Notes: generated from the sequence alone by a model not told the origin. Shown: positions 8,883 to 18,399, numbered from the stretch's first letter. The stretch is DNA of 64,000 nucleotides from Lacisediminihabitans changchengi (GCF_016634425.1 NZ_JAEPES010000005.1:62001-126000); one strand, 5' to 3'. Numbers and translations are program-made.

Positions 8883-10061
8883 TCACACGGGGAGAGACAC
8901 GTCGACCTCTAAGCCCCCACCCGCGCGGGGGCGAAGCGCTATCTTTCCTCGATGAGCGTCGACGATGCTGGCGGCCAAGGCGAGTCCGAGACCTCGACCG
9001 GAATGTCGATCGGTACTCTGCACGCGGCCGTACTGTCGATAGAACGGTTCCCTCAACAACTCGATTGTCTCCTCAGGGACCTGCTCGCCCGAATTGCTTA
9101 TCGTGAGTTCGACGAAGCCATCAACGCTCACTGTTGAGACGACGACGTCGCCGCCCTGAACGTTGTGCCTGATCGCGTTTCGCATCAAGTTCCCCACCAT
9201 CAATTTCAGAAGGGTCGGGTCGCCGTGAAGGCGGGCGGGGTGCAGATCGGTGGTCACGCGGATGTCTTTCTCGCGTAACTCGTCGTCGAGGTCTTGAAGC
9301 TGTTGGGTGACTTCGGTGTGGATATCCACCTCTGCGACGTCCAACGAGTGTTCTCCGATGGTGGCCAAGTCGAGCATTGCGTTGGTGATGAGGATGGTTC
9401 GCTGGTTCATGCTTGACAGCCGATCCAACAGCAGAGTCGTCTCGGCGGAGTGCTGCCCTTCGCGCGCGACATCTAGCAATGCTTTGGTCGTCGCCAGAGG
9501 GGTTCGAATCTCGTGCGAGGCGTTGGCGGCGAAACGCTGCTGGGCCGAAAACGAGCGTTCAAGCTGCTCAAGCATCTCGTCGAACGACCGCGACAACCGA
9601 TGAAGTTCATCATCGCGGCCGACGCTATTGACACGATGGCTCAGGCTGCCCTGCCGCGCGAGTGTCGCTGCGTCGGTCAGGGCCGTGAGTGGCCGCAGCA
9701 TCCGCCCGATCAGCACCCAGCTCGCTGCGGCTCCCACGGCAACCAACAAAATCAGCGACACCACGGAGATCATCAGCAGCGTGCTCAAGAGGTCGGAGGT
9801 GCTCGAGACGACGATCCCCGCGGTAAGCGGCTTCGCGCTCTGAACCGAGATGGGCTGGCCCGCCGGCACCAGTGTCGTGCTGGTCACAGCGGTTTGTGGG
9901 AATGAATATTTCGGCAGGTACGTCATGGCTAGGTAGACGACCGTGAGCATCACGGCGCCAACCAACCCGAGCAAAATCGTCGTAGCGAGGGTGAACCGCC
10001 GTCGAATGGATCGGGCGGGTCTCTGTGCATCGCCGGCCGTGCGGTGCCGAAGCCTAGGCAC
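8883..10061 (-). CDS. Membrane sensor histidine kinase (OmpR-type system)
   Basis: 392 residues. Transmembrane helices lie at about residues 24-48 and 92-117, with a short extracytoplasmic loop of about 43 residues between them. A HAMP domain follows (MLRPLTALTDAATLARQG), then HisKA with the phosphorylated His near 183 (FAANASHEIRTPL), and HATPase_c with NLMRNAIRHN and GRGLGLALA. The start overlaps the end of the response regulator gene by 8 bases, so both are one operon. The small periplasm-side loop suggests sensing at or within the membrane, as in antibiotic- or envelope-stress kinases; the signal is unknown. Confidence 0.93.
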   Translation of the reverse strand: MPRLRHRTAGDAQRPARSIRRRFTLATTILLGLVGAVMLTVVYLAMTYLPKYSFPQTAVTSTTLVPAGQPISVQSAKPLTAGIVVSSTSDLLSTLLMISVVSLILLVAVGAAASWVLIGRMLRPLTALTDAATLARQGSLSHRVNSVGRDDELHRLSRSFDEMLEQLERSFSAQQRFAANASHEIRTPLATTKALLDVAREGQHSAETTLLLDRLSSMNQRTILITNAMLDLATIGEHSLDVAEVDIHTEVTQQLQDLDDELREKDIRVTTDLHPARLHGDPTLLKLMVGNLMRNAIRHNVQGGDVVVSTVSVDGFVELTISNSGEQVPEETIELLREPFYRQYGRVQSTDRHSGRGLGLALAASIVDAHRGKIALRPRAGGGLEVDVSLPV

Positions 10062-10722
10062 CCCCTTCCTCCATGCGATATCCGAAGCCGGGCACCGTCT
10101 TCACGATCCACGGCTCCCCGAGCTTTTTGCGCAGATTGGAGACCGTCACCCTGATCGAGTTGGTGAACGGATTCGCGTTGCGATCCCAAGCGCGTTCAAG
10201 GAGTTGCTCAGCGCTCACGACGCCACCCTCTGCGCGCATCAACACTTCCAACACGGCGAATTCTTTGCGCGACAGCGGCCGCGGATGCCCCGCTCGGGTG
10301 ACTTCTCGGCGAAATGGATTGAGCACGACATCGCCGAAGACGATCGTCGGTGGTACGGGCCGGGTGGCCCGCCTTTCCAGCGCGCGCAGTCGCGCGACGA
10401 GTTCTCGCGGCTCGAATGGCTTGGCCAAGTAATCGTCGGCACCCAGCTCGAAGCCGGCGATCCTGTCGTCGAGCCGGCGGGCGGCGGTCAACATGAGGAT
10501 TCGCACAGCGGAGTCGCCGTCGATGATTCGACGGCAGACCTCGTCGCCGTGCATTCCGGGAAGATCCCGGTCAAGAACAATGACGTCGTAGTCGTTCTCG
10601 TCAACGGCAGCCAAAGCCGCGAGTCCATCGTGCACGACGTCGGTGACTATGGCGGCCCGGTCCAGCATCGTCTTAATGGATTCCGCCATCAGAGGCTCGT
10701 CTTCAACTATGAGGGCACGCAT
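10054..10722 (-). CDS. OmpR/PhoB-family response regulator
   Basis: 222 residues from the ATG at 10722, preceded by GGTGGA; the frame continues upstream to 10779 but the receiver starts with MRALIVEDEPLMAES. The phospho-acceptor Asp is in VIVLDRDLPG and the conserved Lys in DDYLAKPF. The winged-helix output domain contains LSRKEFAVLEVLMR and NSIRVTVSNLRKKLGEP. It precedes its kinase in the operon with an 8-base overlap. Upstream it is divergent from a small secreted protein gene, a likely target, and an inverted repeat TCGACCT/AGGTCGA sits in the shared promoter region. Confidence 0.94.
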   Translation of the reverse strand: MRALIVEDEPLMAESIKTMLDRAAIVTDVVHDGLAALAAVDENDYDVIVLDRDLPGMHGDEVCRRIIDGDSAVRILMLTAARRLDDRIAGFELGADDYLAKPFEPRELVARLRALERRATRPVPPTIVFGDVVLNPFRREVTRAGHPRPLSRKEFAVLEVLMRAEGGVVSAEQLLERAWDRNANPFTNSIRVTVSNLRKKLGEPWIVKTVPGFGYRMEEGGA

Positions 10723-10780
10723 TTTCCACCGATCGAATTGTTCGCGGGCTGAGAGGGCGCAGCTAAACCATTCGAACACA

Positions 10781-10806
10781 TCGACCTAAAGAGAACATAA
10801 GGTCGA
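10781..10806. promoter_or_regulatory. Inverted repeat in divergent promoter region
   Basis: TCGACCT at 10781-10787 is matched by AGGTCGA at 10800-10806, a perfect 7-base inverted repeat with a 12-base A-rich spacer. It lies 59 bases upstream of the response regulator start and 100 bases upstream of the secreted protein start. It is a candidate operator for control of either gene; OmpR-type regulators more often bind direct repeats, so the binding protein is uncertain. Confidence 0.4.
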
Positions 10807-10905
10807 ACGCTTACGCCCCCGCAACGCTCGACACGGTTATCTGATCTGCGAGCCGAATTTTTCGGTGCGAAACACAGTGATCCGTCGGGTCAGTTAGGAA
10901 ATATC

Positions 10906-11196
10906 ATGTCAATGCGCTTTAGCCTCAAGAGGTCCCTCATCGGCGGGGCTCTCGTCGTCGCGCTCAGCGGTGGCGCGATCGGAGCAGCATCGATCGCGAA
11001 CGCGTCGGAGTTGCACTCCACCGGGGCTGCCGTATCGGGTGCGCCGGGAATCGCCTCCGTCGGCGATCTCACTGAGCTGAAGGGCGCTCCGGTCGTCATC
11101 GGAGAGGCCGGAGACGCCGGTACGACTCTCTCCGCAGTCGCTGGTCCGCTGCCTTCCAACATCCCCACGGGAGAGCCTGCACCCGCGGGCAAGTAG
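10906..11196 (+). CDS. Small secreted protein of unknown function
   Basis: 96 residues. A basic N-terminus (MSMRFSLKR) leads into a hydrophobic segment of about 18 residues and a probable signal-peptidase site near ASIANASEL, leaving a mature peptide of about 60 residues that is rich in Gly, Ala, Pro and Ser and has no Cys. A ribosome site AGGAAA precedes the ATG. The gene is monocistronic, divergent from an OmpR-type two-component system and ends in a strong terminator. This arrangement resembles envelope-stress systems that control one small exported product, but no homologue is recognised. Confidence 0.75.
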   Translation: MSMRFSLKRSLIGGALVVALSGGAIGAASIANASELHSTGAAVSGAPGIASVGDLTELKGAPVVIGEAGDAGTTLSAVAGPLPSNIPTGEPAPAGK

Positions 11197-11202
11197 TAAA
11201 CG

Positions 11203-11236
11203 GGGCGGGCGGCCCATTTGGGCCGCTCGCCCTTTT
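11203..11236 (+). terminator. Rho-independent terminator
   Basis: A 13-base stem (GGGCGGGCGGCCC paired with GGGCCGCTCGCCC, one G-U pair), loop ATTT and then TTTT. It starts 6 bases after the stop of the secreted protein gene. This is the clearest intrinsic terminator in the window and marks the end of that transcript. Confidence 0.9.
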
Positions 11237-11274
11237 CGTCGAGCGGGGCTCCGAGACCACGCGGTAACCGGAGG

Positions 11275-11893
11275 TTAGCGGGAGGCGGTAAACGTCATTT
11301 CGCTGTCCTTGTCGGAGCCGGGGCGCTGGCCGTATCGAATCAGGATGGTGTCGCCTCTCTCCAAGGCGTAATAGTCGCCTTCCGCAACGGGGACCAGCCG
11401 CTGCCAAGACTGTCTTCCGCGACCGGTTCCCGCCAATCGAAGAACGGCCCGTGGCTGCAATAGACGGCAACGGTTGGGCCACCGCCGTCGATGAGGTTCT
11501 TCGTCGATTCGATCGTGTATGTATCGCCGGTGCGCGCGAGCGCGAAGTGCGTGTACGTCTGGTACCCGGAGATCGAGATCGCGAACAATGCCACGTATCC
11601 CAGTACGACGGTGACGAGAGAGGTCAGAACGATCAGCGTGATGCCGGCCCCGGATGATCCCGCGCGTAGGTCGCCCCGGCATCGACGATCAGCACGAGCA
11701 GACAGGCAACCCCGCCCCAGAACAGGATCATCTGAAGTCGGGTGCCGCCGACGACGCCGAGCGCGATGTGGATCGAGAGCTGGCCGAGGATGAAGACGGT
11801 GAGCCAGGCAACGACCTGCAGTCCGATGAGCGCGAGCAGAACGATGAGCGCGACTTTGCGCCAGTTCGGTCGAGCGACGGTTGCGGTGGTCAC
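11275..11893 (-). pseudogene. Small membrane protein gene interrupted by two frameshifts
   Basis: Three open segments in different frames on the minus strand join into one plausible protein. Segment one (GTG at 11893 to stop at 11633) gives two membrane helices. Segment two continues only in the next frame with a third helix (GITLIVLTSLVTVVLGYVAL) and a soluble part ending near FFDWRE, and has no start codon of its own. Segment three, in another frame, carries QRLVPVAEGDYYALERGD and ends at 11275. Both shifts are repaired by adding one G to a CGGG run (plus-strand CCC at 11659-11661 and 11429-11431). The repaired protein would have about 206 residues. It could be true decay or a sequencing error. 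Confidence 0.6.
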
Positions 11894-12020
11894 GGTGCTC
11901 CTGGTCGTGAGGGGAAGCCCGGGCGAAAACAAAAAAGATCGGGATGGTCTTTCGACCATTCCGATCCTTTTGTGCTGAATATCCAGAATCTTCTTGATTG
12001 ATTTCCGGAATCAGCCTCTG

Positions 12021-12094
<74 letters not shown>

Positions 12095-12135
12095 ATTGTT
12101 TCGTCTGCAGATTCATCACCTGCACACGAGCCTCA

Positions 12136-13101
12136 TCAAGAATAGCTGAAATCTCGACCGACAAGTGTCAGTAGCACCGCTTCGGGTGGAGAAGCGAAGC
12201 GCACCGGGGCATAAATGGATGTTCCGAGCCCAGCCGACACCTCGAGATACGCGACGCGGCGGGCGTGTCGCCACATGCTGAGGCCGCGAACCTGCTCGCG
12301 CGGGATGTCGCAGTTGGTGACGAGGGCGCCGTAGCCGGGCACGCAGACCTGTCCGCCGTGGGTGTGTCCGGCGAAGATCAGCTCGGTGCCTTGGCTGACG
12401 AAACTGTCGAGCACGCGACGGTACGGGGCGTGCGTGAGACCGATCGTGACGGGATCGGAGGCGCCGGGGTCATCCGCCCATCCCACGTTCTCTCGCAGGT
12501 CATCCATGGCACCGGGGAGGCGCTCCAGGTGATCCCAGCCGATGTGGGCGTCGCCGACACCCAAGAACTCGAGATTCGACCCCTTGATGGTGAGCGCACG
12601 GGCCGTGTTGTTGAGGTCGAGCCAGCCGAGACCGTCGAAGAACGCATTGAGCGACGCCGTATCGAGGTTGGGGGAGGCATGGCGCTTCTTCGACGGGCCG
12701 GTGAAGTAGGTGAATGGATTCTTCAGCACTGGGCCGTGGTAATCGTTCGAGCCATGCACGAACACTCCGGGAGTTCCACGGAACGGTTCCAGGGCGTACT
12801 GCACGCCCTCCAAACCGTCTTCGTGGCCCAGGTTGTCGCCGGTGTTCACGATGAGGTCGGGCTCGTACACGGCAAGACCGCGGATCCACTCCTGCTTGTC
12901 GCGCTGCCAGGGGGCCATGTGCAGGTCGGAGAGGTGAAGCACCGTGAGGGAGCGTGCACCGGGTGCTAGCACCGGCACGATTTCTCGCCGCAGGGTGAAG
13001 CGGCTGCGTTCGACCAGCGCACCCCAGGCGAATGCGCCAGCACCGAGGGTCGCCGCGGCGCCGATGGCCGTGGCGACGACCTTGCCGCTGGAATAACTCA
13101 C
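12136..13101 (-). CDS. Metallophosphoesterase with N-terminal membrane anchor
   Basis: 321 residues. One hydrophobic segment near residues 8-27 is followed by a calcineurin-like phosphoesterase domain. The metal ligands are in HLSDLHMAPW, the segment VNTGDNLG, GSNDYHG, a conserved His in GLTHAP, and GHTHGGQV near the end, the full five-motif set for a binuclear metal centre. The architecture resembles the YkuE-type metallophosphoesterases. The neighbouring downstream direction is the tandem PBP genes, with only 13 bases between the PBP stop side and this start, so they may be cotranscribed. Confidence 0.92.
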   Translation of the reverse strand: MSYSSGKVVATAIGAAATLGAGAFAWGALVERSRFTLRREIVPVLAPGARSLTVLHLSDLHMAPWQRDKQEWIRGLAVYEPDLIVNTGDNLGHEDGLEGVQYALEPFRGTPGVFVHGSNDYHGPVLKNPFTYFTGPSKKRHASPNLDTASLNAFFDGLGWLDLNNTARALTIKGSNLEFLGVGDAHIGWDHLERLPGAMDDLRENVGWADDPGASDPVTIGLTHAPYRRVLDSFVSQGTELIFAGHTHGGQVCVPGYGALVTNCDIPREQVRGLSMWRHARRVAYLEVSAGLGTSIYAPVRFASPPEAVLLTLVGRDFSYS

Positions 13102-13114
13102 GTGTAAATCCCTA

Positions 13115-15754
13115 CTACGGGCAGAGCGGACCCGGGTCCGCGCCCGCGGGTGTGCCGTAGACGGTCAGTGTTACCCCGTCGGTCTTGGACATCGTCGCCC
13201 CCGCGGCGGGATTGCTCTCGCGCACCTGACAGATGTTGCCGCCCGAGCCCACCTGGCCAGCTACCCAGGTAATGCTGACGGTGCCCGTGATGCCGGCACC
13301 GCTGAGAGCTTGCAGCGCAGCGTGACGGGTCTGTCCGACAACGGTCGGCATCGCAGTTGCGAGAGACCCATCGCTGGTGAAGTAGGTGATCGTTGCTCCG
13401 CTGTACGACTTGCTGCCGCTGGCCGGGTCGGTGCGGGTGACGCGGCCGACCGGGAGAGCGGATGCTTCGGGCCCACCGTCTGCGACCTCGAACTTGTTGC
13501 TCGTGAGTAGTGACTTCGCCAGGTCGGCGGTGAGGCCAGTGGTGTTCGGCACCGTCACGGGCTTGCCCTGCAGCACGGCATCTGATGCCGCGGGGAACGA
13601 CTTGTCGCCCCGGAACTGCGGCATGGTGTTCGCGGTTTTCATGATCTGCTTGATGATCGCGAAGCGGCTGCTGGAGTAGTAGTTCTCGCGCGTCTGCGGG
13701 TTCGTGAACTTCTTCAGGCTGATCTGGGCTCCGTCGTAGTTACCTTCCCACACCGCCGTGGCGACCTTCGTGGTGGTGGCAAGCGTCCAGTCGTGCTCGA
13801 GGAAGGAAGCGGTACCGGTCTTTCCTGCGATGGCGACACCGTCATTCGGGTTCCCGGGCTTGCTGGTTCCGCCCGTCTCGCTGCCGACCATTGCGTTCGC
13901 GACGCCGGCGGCGACGTCGGAGGTAATCGCGGTGCTGCAATCCTTGGCTTGGCCAGCCTGCTCTTTGCCCTTCGGGTCGACGACCTTATCGATGATCGTC
14001 GGAGTGCAGTAGGTGCCACCCGAGCCAATGGTTGCTCCCCAACCGGCAACGGTCAGAGGCGACTGCTCATTGACACCCAGAATGGTTGACGGAACGGTTC
14101 CATACTCATGCACACCGTCCATCACTGCGAGGTGTGCGCCCATTTTCTTCGCAGTTGCGGCGATCCCGCTGCAGAGATCCTGTTTCAAAGCCATGTTCAT
14201 GAATGCGTTATTGACGGAGCGCATGAGCGCGTTCTTGACGGTCATCACCCCCTCGCGGGCCTTGCCATCGTTGTTGAGAGTAAACGGACTGCCCGACAAT
14301 GGTGCTCCATTGCACTTGAAGCTCGAAAGCTTGTAAGTCTGCGGCCCGGTGCCGTTGATGACATCACCGAGGGATCCACCGTTACTCAGGTAGTCGGCCA
14401 GGTCGACGACCTTGTACGTCGATCCGGTGTTGAAGCCGTTCGATCCGCCGTAGGGCTTGTCGGTGGCCCAGTTGACCGCGCCTTTGGTCACGTCGACCGG
14501 GGCCCCGGGCACGTTCGCCGCATCGTCGAACGTCTTGTTCAGGGCCATGCTGACTATGCGCCCGGTGCCCACCTCCACGCTTACTGCGGCCGATCCGAGT
14601 TTGAAGCGCTGCTCGTCTGGCGGGGTGTGGAGATTCACCGCATCCTGAGCGGCCTGCTGCAGGTCGAGGTCAAGGCTGAGGTACACCTTGTATCCGCCCT
14701 TATCCCAGTTCGCGACACGCTCTGCTGGGGTCGCGCCGATGGCCTTAACGGCGGGCGCGGCATTCGGAGTGTTTTCGGCGAGTTGGCTCGTGATCACCTT
14801 GAGGGCGTAGTCGCACGCGAAGCCGGCCCCGGCGACGCTGACCGCGCGGCATCCGCTCGACGGCGGGGTGATCTTGACGTACGACTCGATCGGCGTGTTC
14901 ACGGCCTCGGTGTACTGGGCCTGGGTGATGTGCTTCTCGTCGAGCATCGCCGCGAGAATCTGGTCGCGGCGCAGCTTGTTCGCCGCGTAATACTTCGGGT
15001 CGGTGAGGTTCTGATAGCTCGGCCGTTGCACGATGGCGATGAGGCTTGCGGCCTCGGCCAGTGTTATGTCTTTGGCGTTCGTGTTGAAGTACTGCTGGGC
15101 CGCGGCCTGAACGCCATAGGTGTTGTAGCCCATGTTGATGATGTTCAGGTACGCGAGCAGGATCTGATCCTTGGTGTACTTCTTGTCGAGTCCGATAGCG
15201 AGCTTCATCTCGCGCAGCTTTCTCGACGCGTTTTGATCGGTGACTGCCTTATAGGCCTTCGCCCGCTCTTTCGGGTCACTGATCTCCAGCGTCTGGCTGG
15301 TCAAGATGTTGCGGACCAACTGCATGTCCAGCGTCGAGCTTCCCTGCGTGTTGGAACTCGATGCGTTGTTCACTACCGCGCGGGCGATGGACGGGACGTC
15401 GACGCCACCGTGATCGCGGAAGCGACGGTCTTCACCGTCGACCGCAGCATCCTTGAGGAACTGCGAGACCTCGTCGGCGCCGACCTCTTCGCGGTTCTGC
15501 TTGAACACCTTGGCCAGCAGCTCGTAATTGTCACCGCGCTTGGCGTAGATCTCGTTCTGCTGCGAGAGCTGGCCGATCTTGATGTTCTCGGGCAGGTTCT
15601 CGAAGATGCTGATGCCTGACTGCGCGGTCATGCTGGTGACGGCGAGGGCGGGGGTGACCATCGCGGTCACGAGCACCCCGGCGATGACGCTGAACCCGAC
15701 GAGGCCGACGAGTGCTCCGAGCGCGCCGAGCGGCTTCAGTTTCTGGGCAGACAT
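13115..15754 (-). CDS. Class A penicillin-binding protein, GT51 + transpeptidase + two PASTA domains
   Basis: 879 residues. A single membrane anchor (about 12-38) leads to a GT51 glycosyltransferase domain with EDRRFRDHGG near 108 and GSSTLDMQLVRN near 138, then RKLREMKLA and the Ile/Leu-rich EILAYLN-like block. The transpeptidase domain has STYK at about 445, SVN at about 513 and KTGT at about 645. Two PASTA repeats follow from about 735. The enzyme polymerises and cross-links peptidoglycan outside the membrane. It is paralogous to the next gene upstream, 76 bases away, with the same order of domains, pointing to a tandem duplication. Confidence 0.95.
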   Translation of the reverse strand: MSAQKLKPLGALGALVGLVGFSVIAGVLVTAMVTPALAVTSMTAQSGISIFENLPENIKIGQLSQQNEIYAKRGDNYELLAKVFKQNREEVGADEVSQFLKDAAVDGEDRRFRDHGGVDVPSIARAVVNNASSSNTQGSSTLDMQLVRNILTSQTLEISDPKERAKAYKAVTDQNASRKLREMKLAIGLDKKYTKDQILLAYLNIINMGYNTYGVQAAAQQYFNTNAKDITLAEAASLIAIVQRPSYQNLTDPKYYAANKLRRDQILAAMLDEKHITQAQYTEAVNTPIESYVKITPPSSGCRAVSVAGAGFACDYALKVITSQLAENTPNAAPAVKAIGATPAERVANWDKGGYKVYLSLDLDLQQAAQDAVNLHTPPDEQRFKLGSAAVSVEVGTGRIVSMALNKTFDDAANVPGAPVDVTKGAVNWATDKPYGGSNGFNTGSTYKVVDLADYLSNGGSLGDVINGTGPQTYKLSSFKCNGAPLSGSPFTLNNDGKAREGVMTVKNALMRSVNNAFMNMALKQDLCSGIAATAKKMGAHLAVMDGVHEYGTVPSTILGVNEQSPLTVAGWGATIGSGGTYCTPTIIDKVVDPKGKEQAGQAKDCSTAITSDVAAGVANAMVGSETGGTSKPGNPNDGVAIAGKTGTASFLEHDWTLATTTKVATAVWEGNYDGAQISLKKFTNPQTRENYYSSSRFAIIKQIMKTANTMPQFRGDKSFPAASDAVLQGKPVTVPNTTGLTADLAKSLLTSNKFEVADGGPEASALPVGRVTRTDPASGSKSYSGATITYFTSDGSLATAMPTVVGQTRHAALQALSGAGITGTVSITWVAGQVGSGGNICQVRESNPAAGATMSKTDGVTLTVYGTPAGADPGPLCP

Positions 15755-15830
15755 ACTAGACAGGCTAAGCGATGTTTACGGGCCTACCAGCTGGCTGCAC
15801 CTGGGAATCAGATAACGCTCGTGCTAAAAC

Positions 15831-18350
15831 TCACGGTTTGCTCGGGTTTTGGTTGCCGTTGCCGTTGCCGTTTCCACCCTGACCGGGTGCGCCGCCGCCA
15901 TTGTTGGCATTCCCGGGTCCCGACCCGTTCTGCTGGTCGTTGCCGCTCGGATCACCGGAGCTCGGGAAGATCGTGATGCTCTGCCCGCTCGAGACGGACG
16001 TACCCGCTGCCGGGTCGGTGCGCGAGACAGATCCGCTGTTCTCGGATGACGGCTCTGCGGCGCCGACCGTGACGCTGAAGCCGAGGCTCTGCAACAGGGT
16101 GGTGGCATCGTCGGTCGACTGACCCGAGACATCCGGCACCTTGACGGTGGAACCCGCCAGGAGTTTCGCCGACACCGTCGGGAACGAGCTCGCGCCCTTG
16201 AGTGACGGGTTCTTGTTCACCGTCGACATGACCGCCTTCACAATCGCGAAGCGCGAGGTGGAGTAGTAGTTCGACTTGGTGATCGGGTTGGTGAACTTCT
16301 TCAAGCTGGTGGTGGCGCCGTCGATGTTGCCGGTCCAGACCGCGGTGGCGACTTTGGTCGTGGTGGCGACTGCCCAGTCCTGGTGGGCGGTATTCGCCGT
16401 TCCCGTCTTTCCCGCGATGGCGACGCCGTCGAAGGGGTTGCCGGGGCGACTGGTACCACTGGTCTCGCTGCCGACCATGGCGTTCGCGACGCCGGCAGCG
16501 ACATCCGCCGTCAGCGCCTGGGTGCAGTCTTGCTGCTGCCCCGGGAGCTTCTTGCCCGAGGGGCTGACGATGCTGTCTATGATGACCGGCACACAGTACG
16601 TACCGCCCGAACCGATGGTCGCAGCAGCAGCCGCGATGGTGAGCGGAGCCTGCTCGTTGGTGCCGATGATCATGGTCGGGTTGAGTTCGAGGTTGCCTCC
16701 GCTGAACGACTTGAAGTCGGCGCGGTGCGCTCCCATGGTGTCGGCGGTGTCACGGATGCTGCAGAGATCCTGCTTCTGCGCCATCTGCATGAAGGCGTTG
16801 TTGACCGAGTTGATGAGCGCGGACTTGACGGTCATGTAGCCGCCCGGATCGCCCGCGTCGTTGTACGACTTGAACGCGCCGGTGCCGGCAACACCCGGGT
16901 CGCAGGACGTCGTGAAGTTCTGCTTCTGGAAGGTCTGCGGGCTGTTGCCGTTGACGACCTCGTTCAAACCGTGCCCGTTCTGCAGCCAGTTCGCCAGGTC
17001 GAAGATCTTGAACGTCGATCCGGTATCGAAACCGTTGGACCCCCCGTACGGCTGATCGGTGCTGAGGTTCAGCCCGGTCTTGGTCGGATCAGGAGCGGAC
17101 CCCTCGACGATGCCCGCATCGTCGAAGGTCTTGTTCTGCGCCATGACCAGGATGCGGCCGGTGCCGGCCTCCACACTGTCGGCGACGCCGCCGAGCGCGA
17201 AACGGGTCTCCGTCGGAGGCGTCCACTTGGCGAGATTGGTCTGGGCGACATCCTGCAGATCAAGGTCGATGCTGGTGTAGATCTTGTAGCCGCCCTGGCT
17301 CCAGTTGGCGCGGCGTTCGGCGACGGTCGAGCCGAGCGCGCTGACGATTGGAGCCGCATTCGGCGTCGTCGCCGGGTCGAGGGCGGAGGTGATGATCTTC
17401 GACACGTAGTCACAGGCGGTGGGCGCGGCGCTGGCGGCGCGACATCCGTTGTCCACGGTGCTGAGCTTGACCTCGTCGGCGATGGGCGTGGCCAGGGCGG
17501 TATCGAGCTCCGCCTTGGTGATGTGCTTCGCGGTGTACATGTCGTTCAGGATCTGATCCCGGCGCAGCTTGTTGGCCGGGTAGAGCTTCGGATCGCTGAG
17601 GTTCTGCAGATTCGGCTGCTGCACGATCGCCACCAGGCTTGCCGCCTGGGCGATAGTGAGGTTGTTCGCCGAGGTGCTGAAGTAGCGCTGAGCGCCGGAC
17701 TCGACGCCGTAGGTGACGCCACCCATACCGACCACGTTGAGGTAGGCGGTGAGGATCTGCTCCTTGCTGTACTTGCGGTCGAGGCCGATCGCGAGCTTCA
17801 TCTCCTTGAGCTTGCGATCGAAGGTGTCCTCGATGGCGGCGACGTATGCCGCCTTCTGCTTCTTGGGGTCCGTGATCTCGAGCGCCTGCTGCACGAGCAG
17901 GTTCTTCACCAACTGCATGTCCAGCGTGGAGCTGCCGGATTGCGTGTGACCGCTGGTGAAGTTGCCAAGGGCTGCACGGACGACCGACTGCACGTCGACG
18001 CCGCCGTGGGTGAGGAAGCGGCGGTCTTCACCGTCGATCGCGGCGTTCTTGAGATAGGGGGAGATCTGGTCGGAGGAGACCTCCTGGCGGTTCTGCTTGT
18101 AGATCGTGGCGATCTTCACCGGCTGGCCCGCGCGGGTCGCGAAGATCTGGTTCTGGCCGGGTAGATCGCCGATGGTGATGCTGTCGGGAAGATCGTCGAA
18201 AATGCCGATCGAGTTAGAGGCCACAGAGCCGGTGACGGCCACGGCGGGGGTGACCATGGCGGTGGCGAGCACTCCCGCGACGACGCTCAGGCCGACGAAG
18301 CCGAGGATCGCAGTGAGGAGGCCCGGGGGCTTCTGAGCGGAGACAGACAT
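15831..18350 (-). CDS. Class A penicillin-binding protein, GT51 + transpeptidase + one PASTA domain
   Basis: 839 residues from the ATG at 18350; the longer frame to 18503 would overlap the divergent DUF4177 gene and its start region. The architecture matches the paralogue downstream: membrane anchor, GT51 (GEDRRFLTHGG and GSSTLDMQLVKN), transpeptidase with STFK, SVN and KTGT. It differs by carrying only one recognisable PASTA repeat (VKVPDVSGQSTDDATTLLQS) and a low-complexity C-terminus rich in Gly, Asn and Pro. It is divergent from the DUF4177-RidA pair, a common actinobacterial arrangement. Cross-linking of peptidoglycan is the expected role. Confidence 0.95.
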   Translation of the reverse strand: MSVSAQKPPGLLTAILGFVGLSVVAGVLATAMVTPAVAVTGSVASNSIGIFDDLPDSITIGDLPGQNQIFATRAGQPVKIATIYKQNRQEVSSDQISPYLKNAAIDGEDRRFLTHGGVDVQSVVRAALGNFTSGHTQSGSSTLDMQLVKNLLVQQALEITDPKKQKAAYVAAIEDTFDRKLKEMKLAIGLDRKYSKEQILTAYLNVVGMGGVTYGVESGAQRYFSTSANNLTIAQAASLVAIVQQPNLQNLSDPKLYPANKLRRDQILNDMYTAKHITKAELDTALATPIADEVKLSTVDNGCRAASAAPTACDYVSKIITSALDPATTPNAAPIVSALGSTVAERRANWSQGGYKIYTSIDLDLQDVAQTNLAKWTPPTETRFALGGVADSVEAGTGRILVMAQNKTFDDAGIVEGSAPDPTKTGLNLSTDQPYGGSNGFDTGSTFKIFDLANWLQNGHGLNEVVNGNSPQTFQKQNFTTSCDPGVAGTGAFKSYNDAGDPGGYMTVKSALINSVNNAFMQMAQKQDLCSIRDTADTMGAHRADFKSFSGGNLELNPTMIIGTNEQAPLTIAAAAATIGSGGTYCVPVIIDSIVSPSGKKLPGQQQDCTQALTADVAAGVANAMVGSETSGTSRPGNPFDGVAIAGKTGTANTAHQDWAVATTTKVATAVWTGNIDGATTSLKKFTNPITKSNYYSTSRFAIVKAVMSTVNKNPSLKGASSFPTVSAKLLAGSTVKVPDVSGQSTDDATTLLQSLGFSVTVGAAEPSSENSGSVSRTDPAAGTSVSSGQSITIFPSSGDPSGNDQQNGSGPGNANNGGGAPGQGGNGNGNGNQNPSKP

Positions 18351-18399
18351 ATGATCAAGGCTAAAACGACCCCCCTGTTCGAACCCTGAAGGAATATTG

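Noticed and set aside
14108..15619. 503-codon open frame opposite the first PBP
   Set aside because: Same reason; high GC removes stop codons from the opposite strand.
16383..18164. 593-codon open frame on the plus strand opposite the second PBP
   Set aside because: It is the antisense shadow of a well-supported PBP gene, rich in Arg/Gly/Asp/Val, with no domain and no ribosome site.
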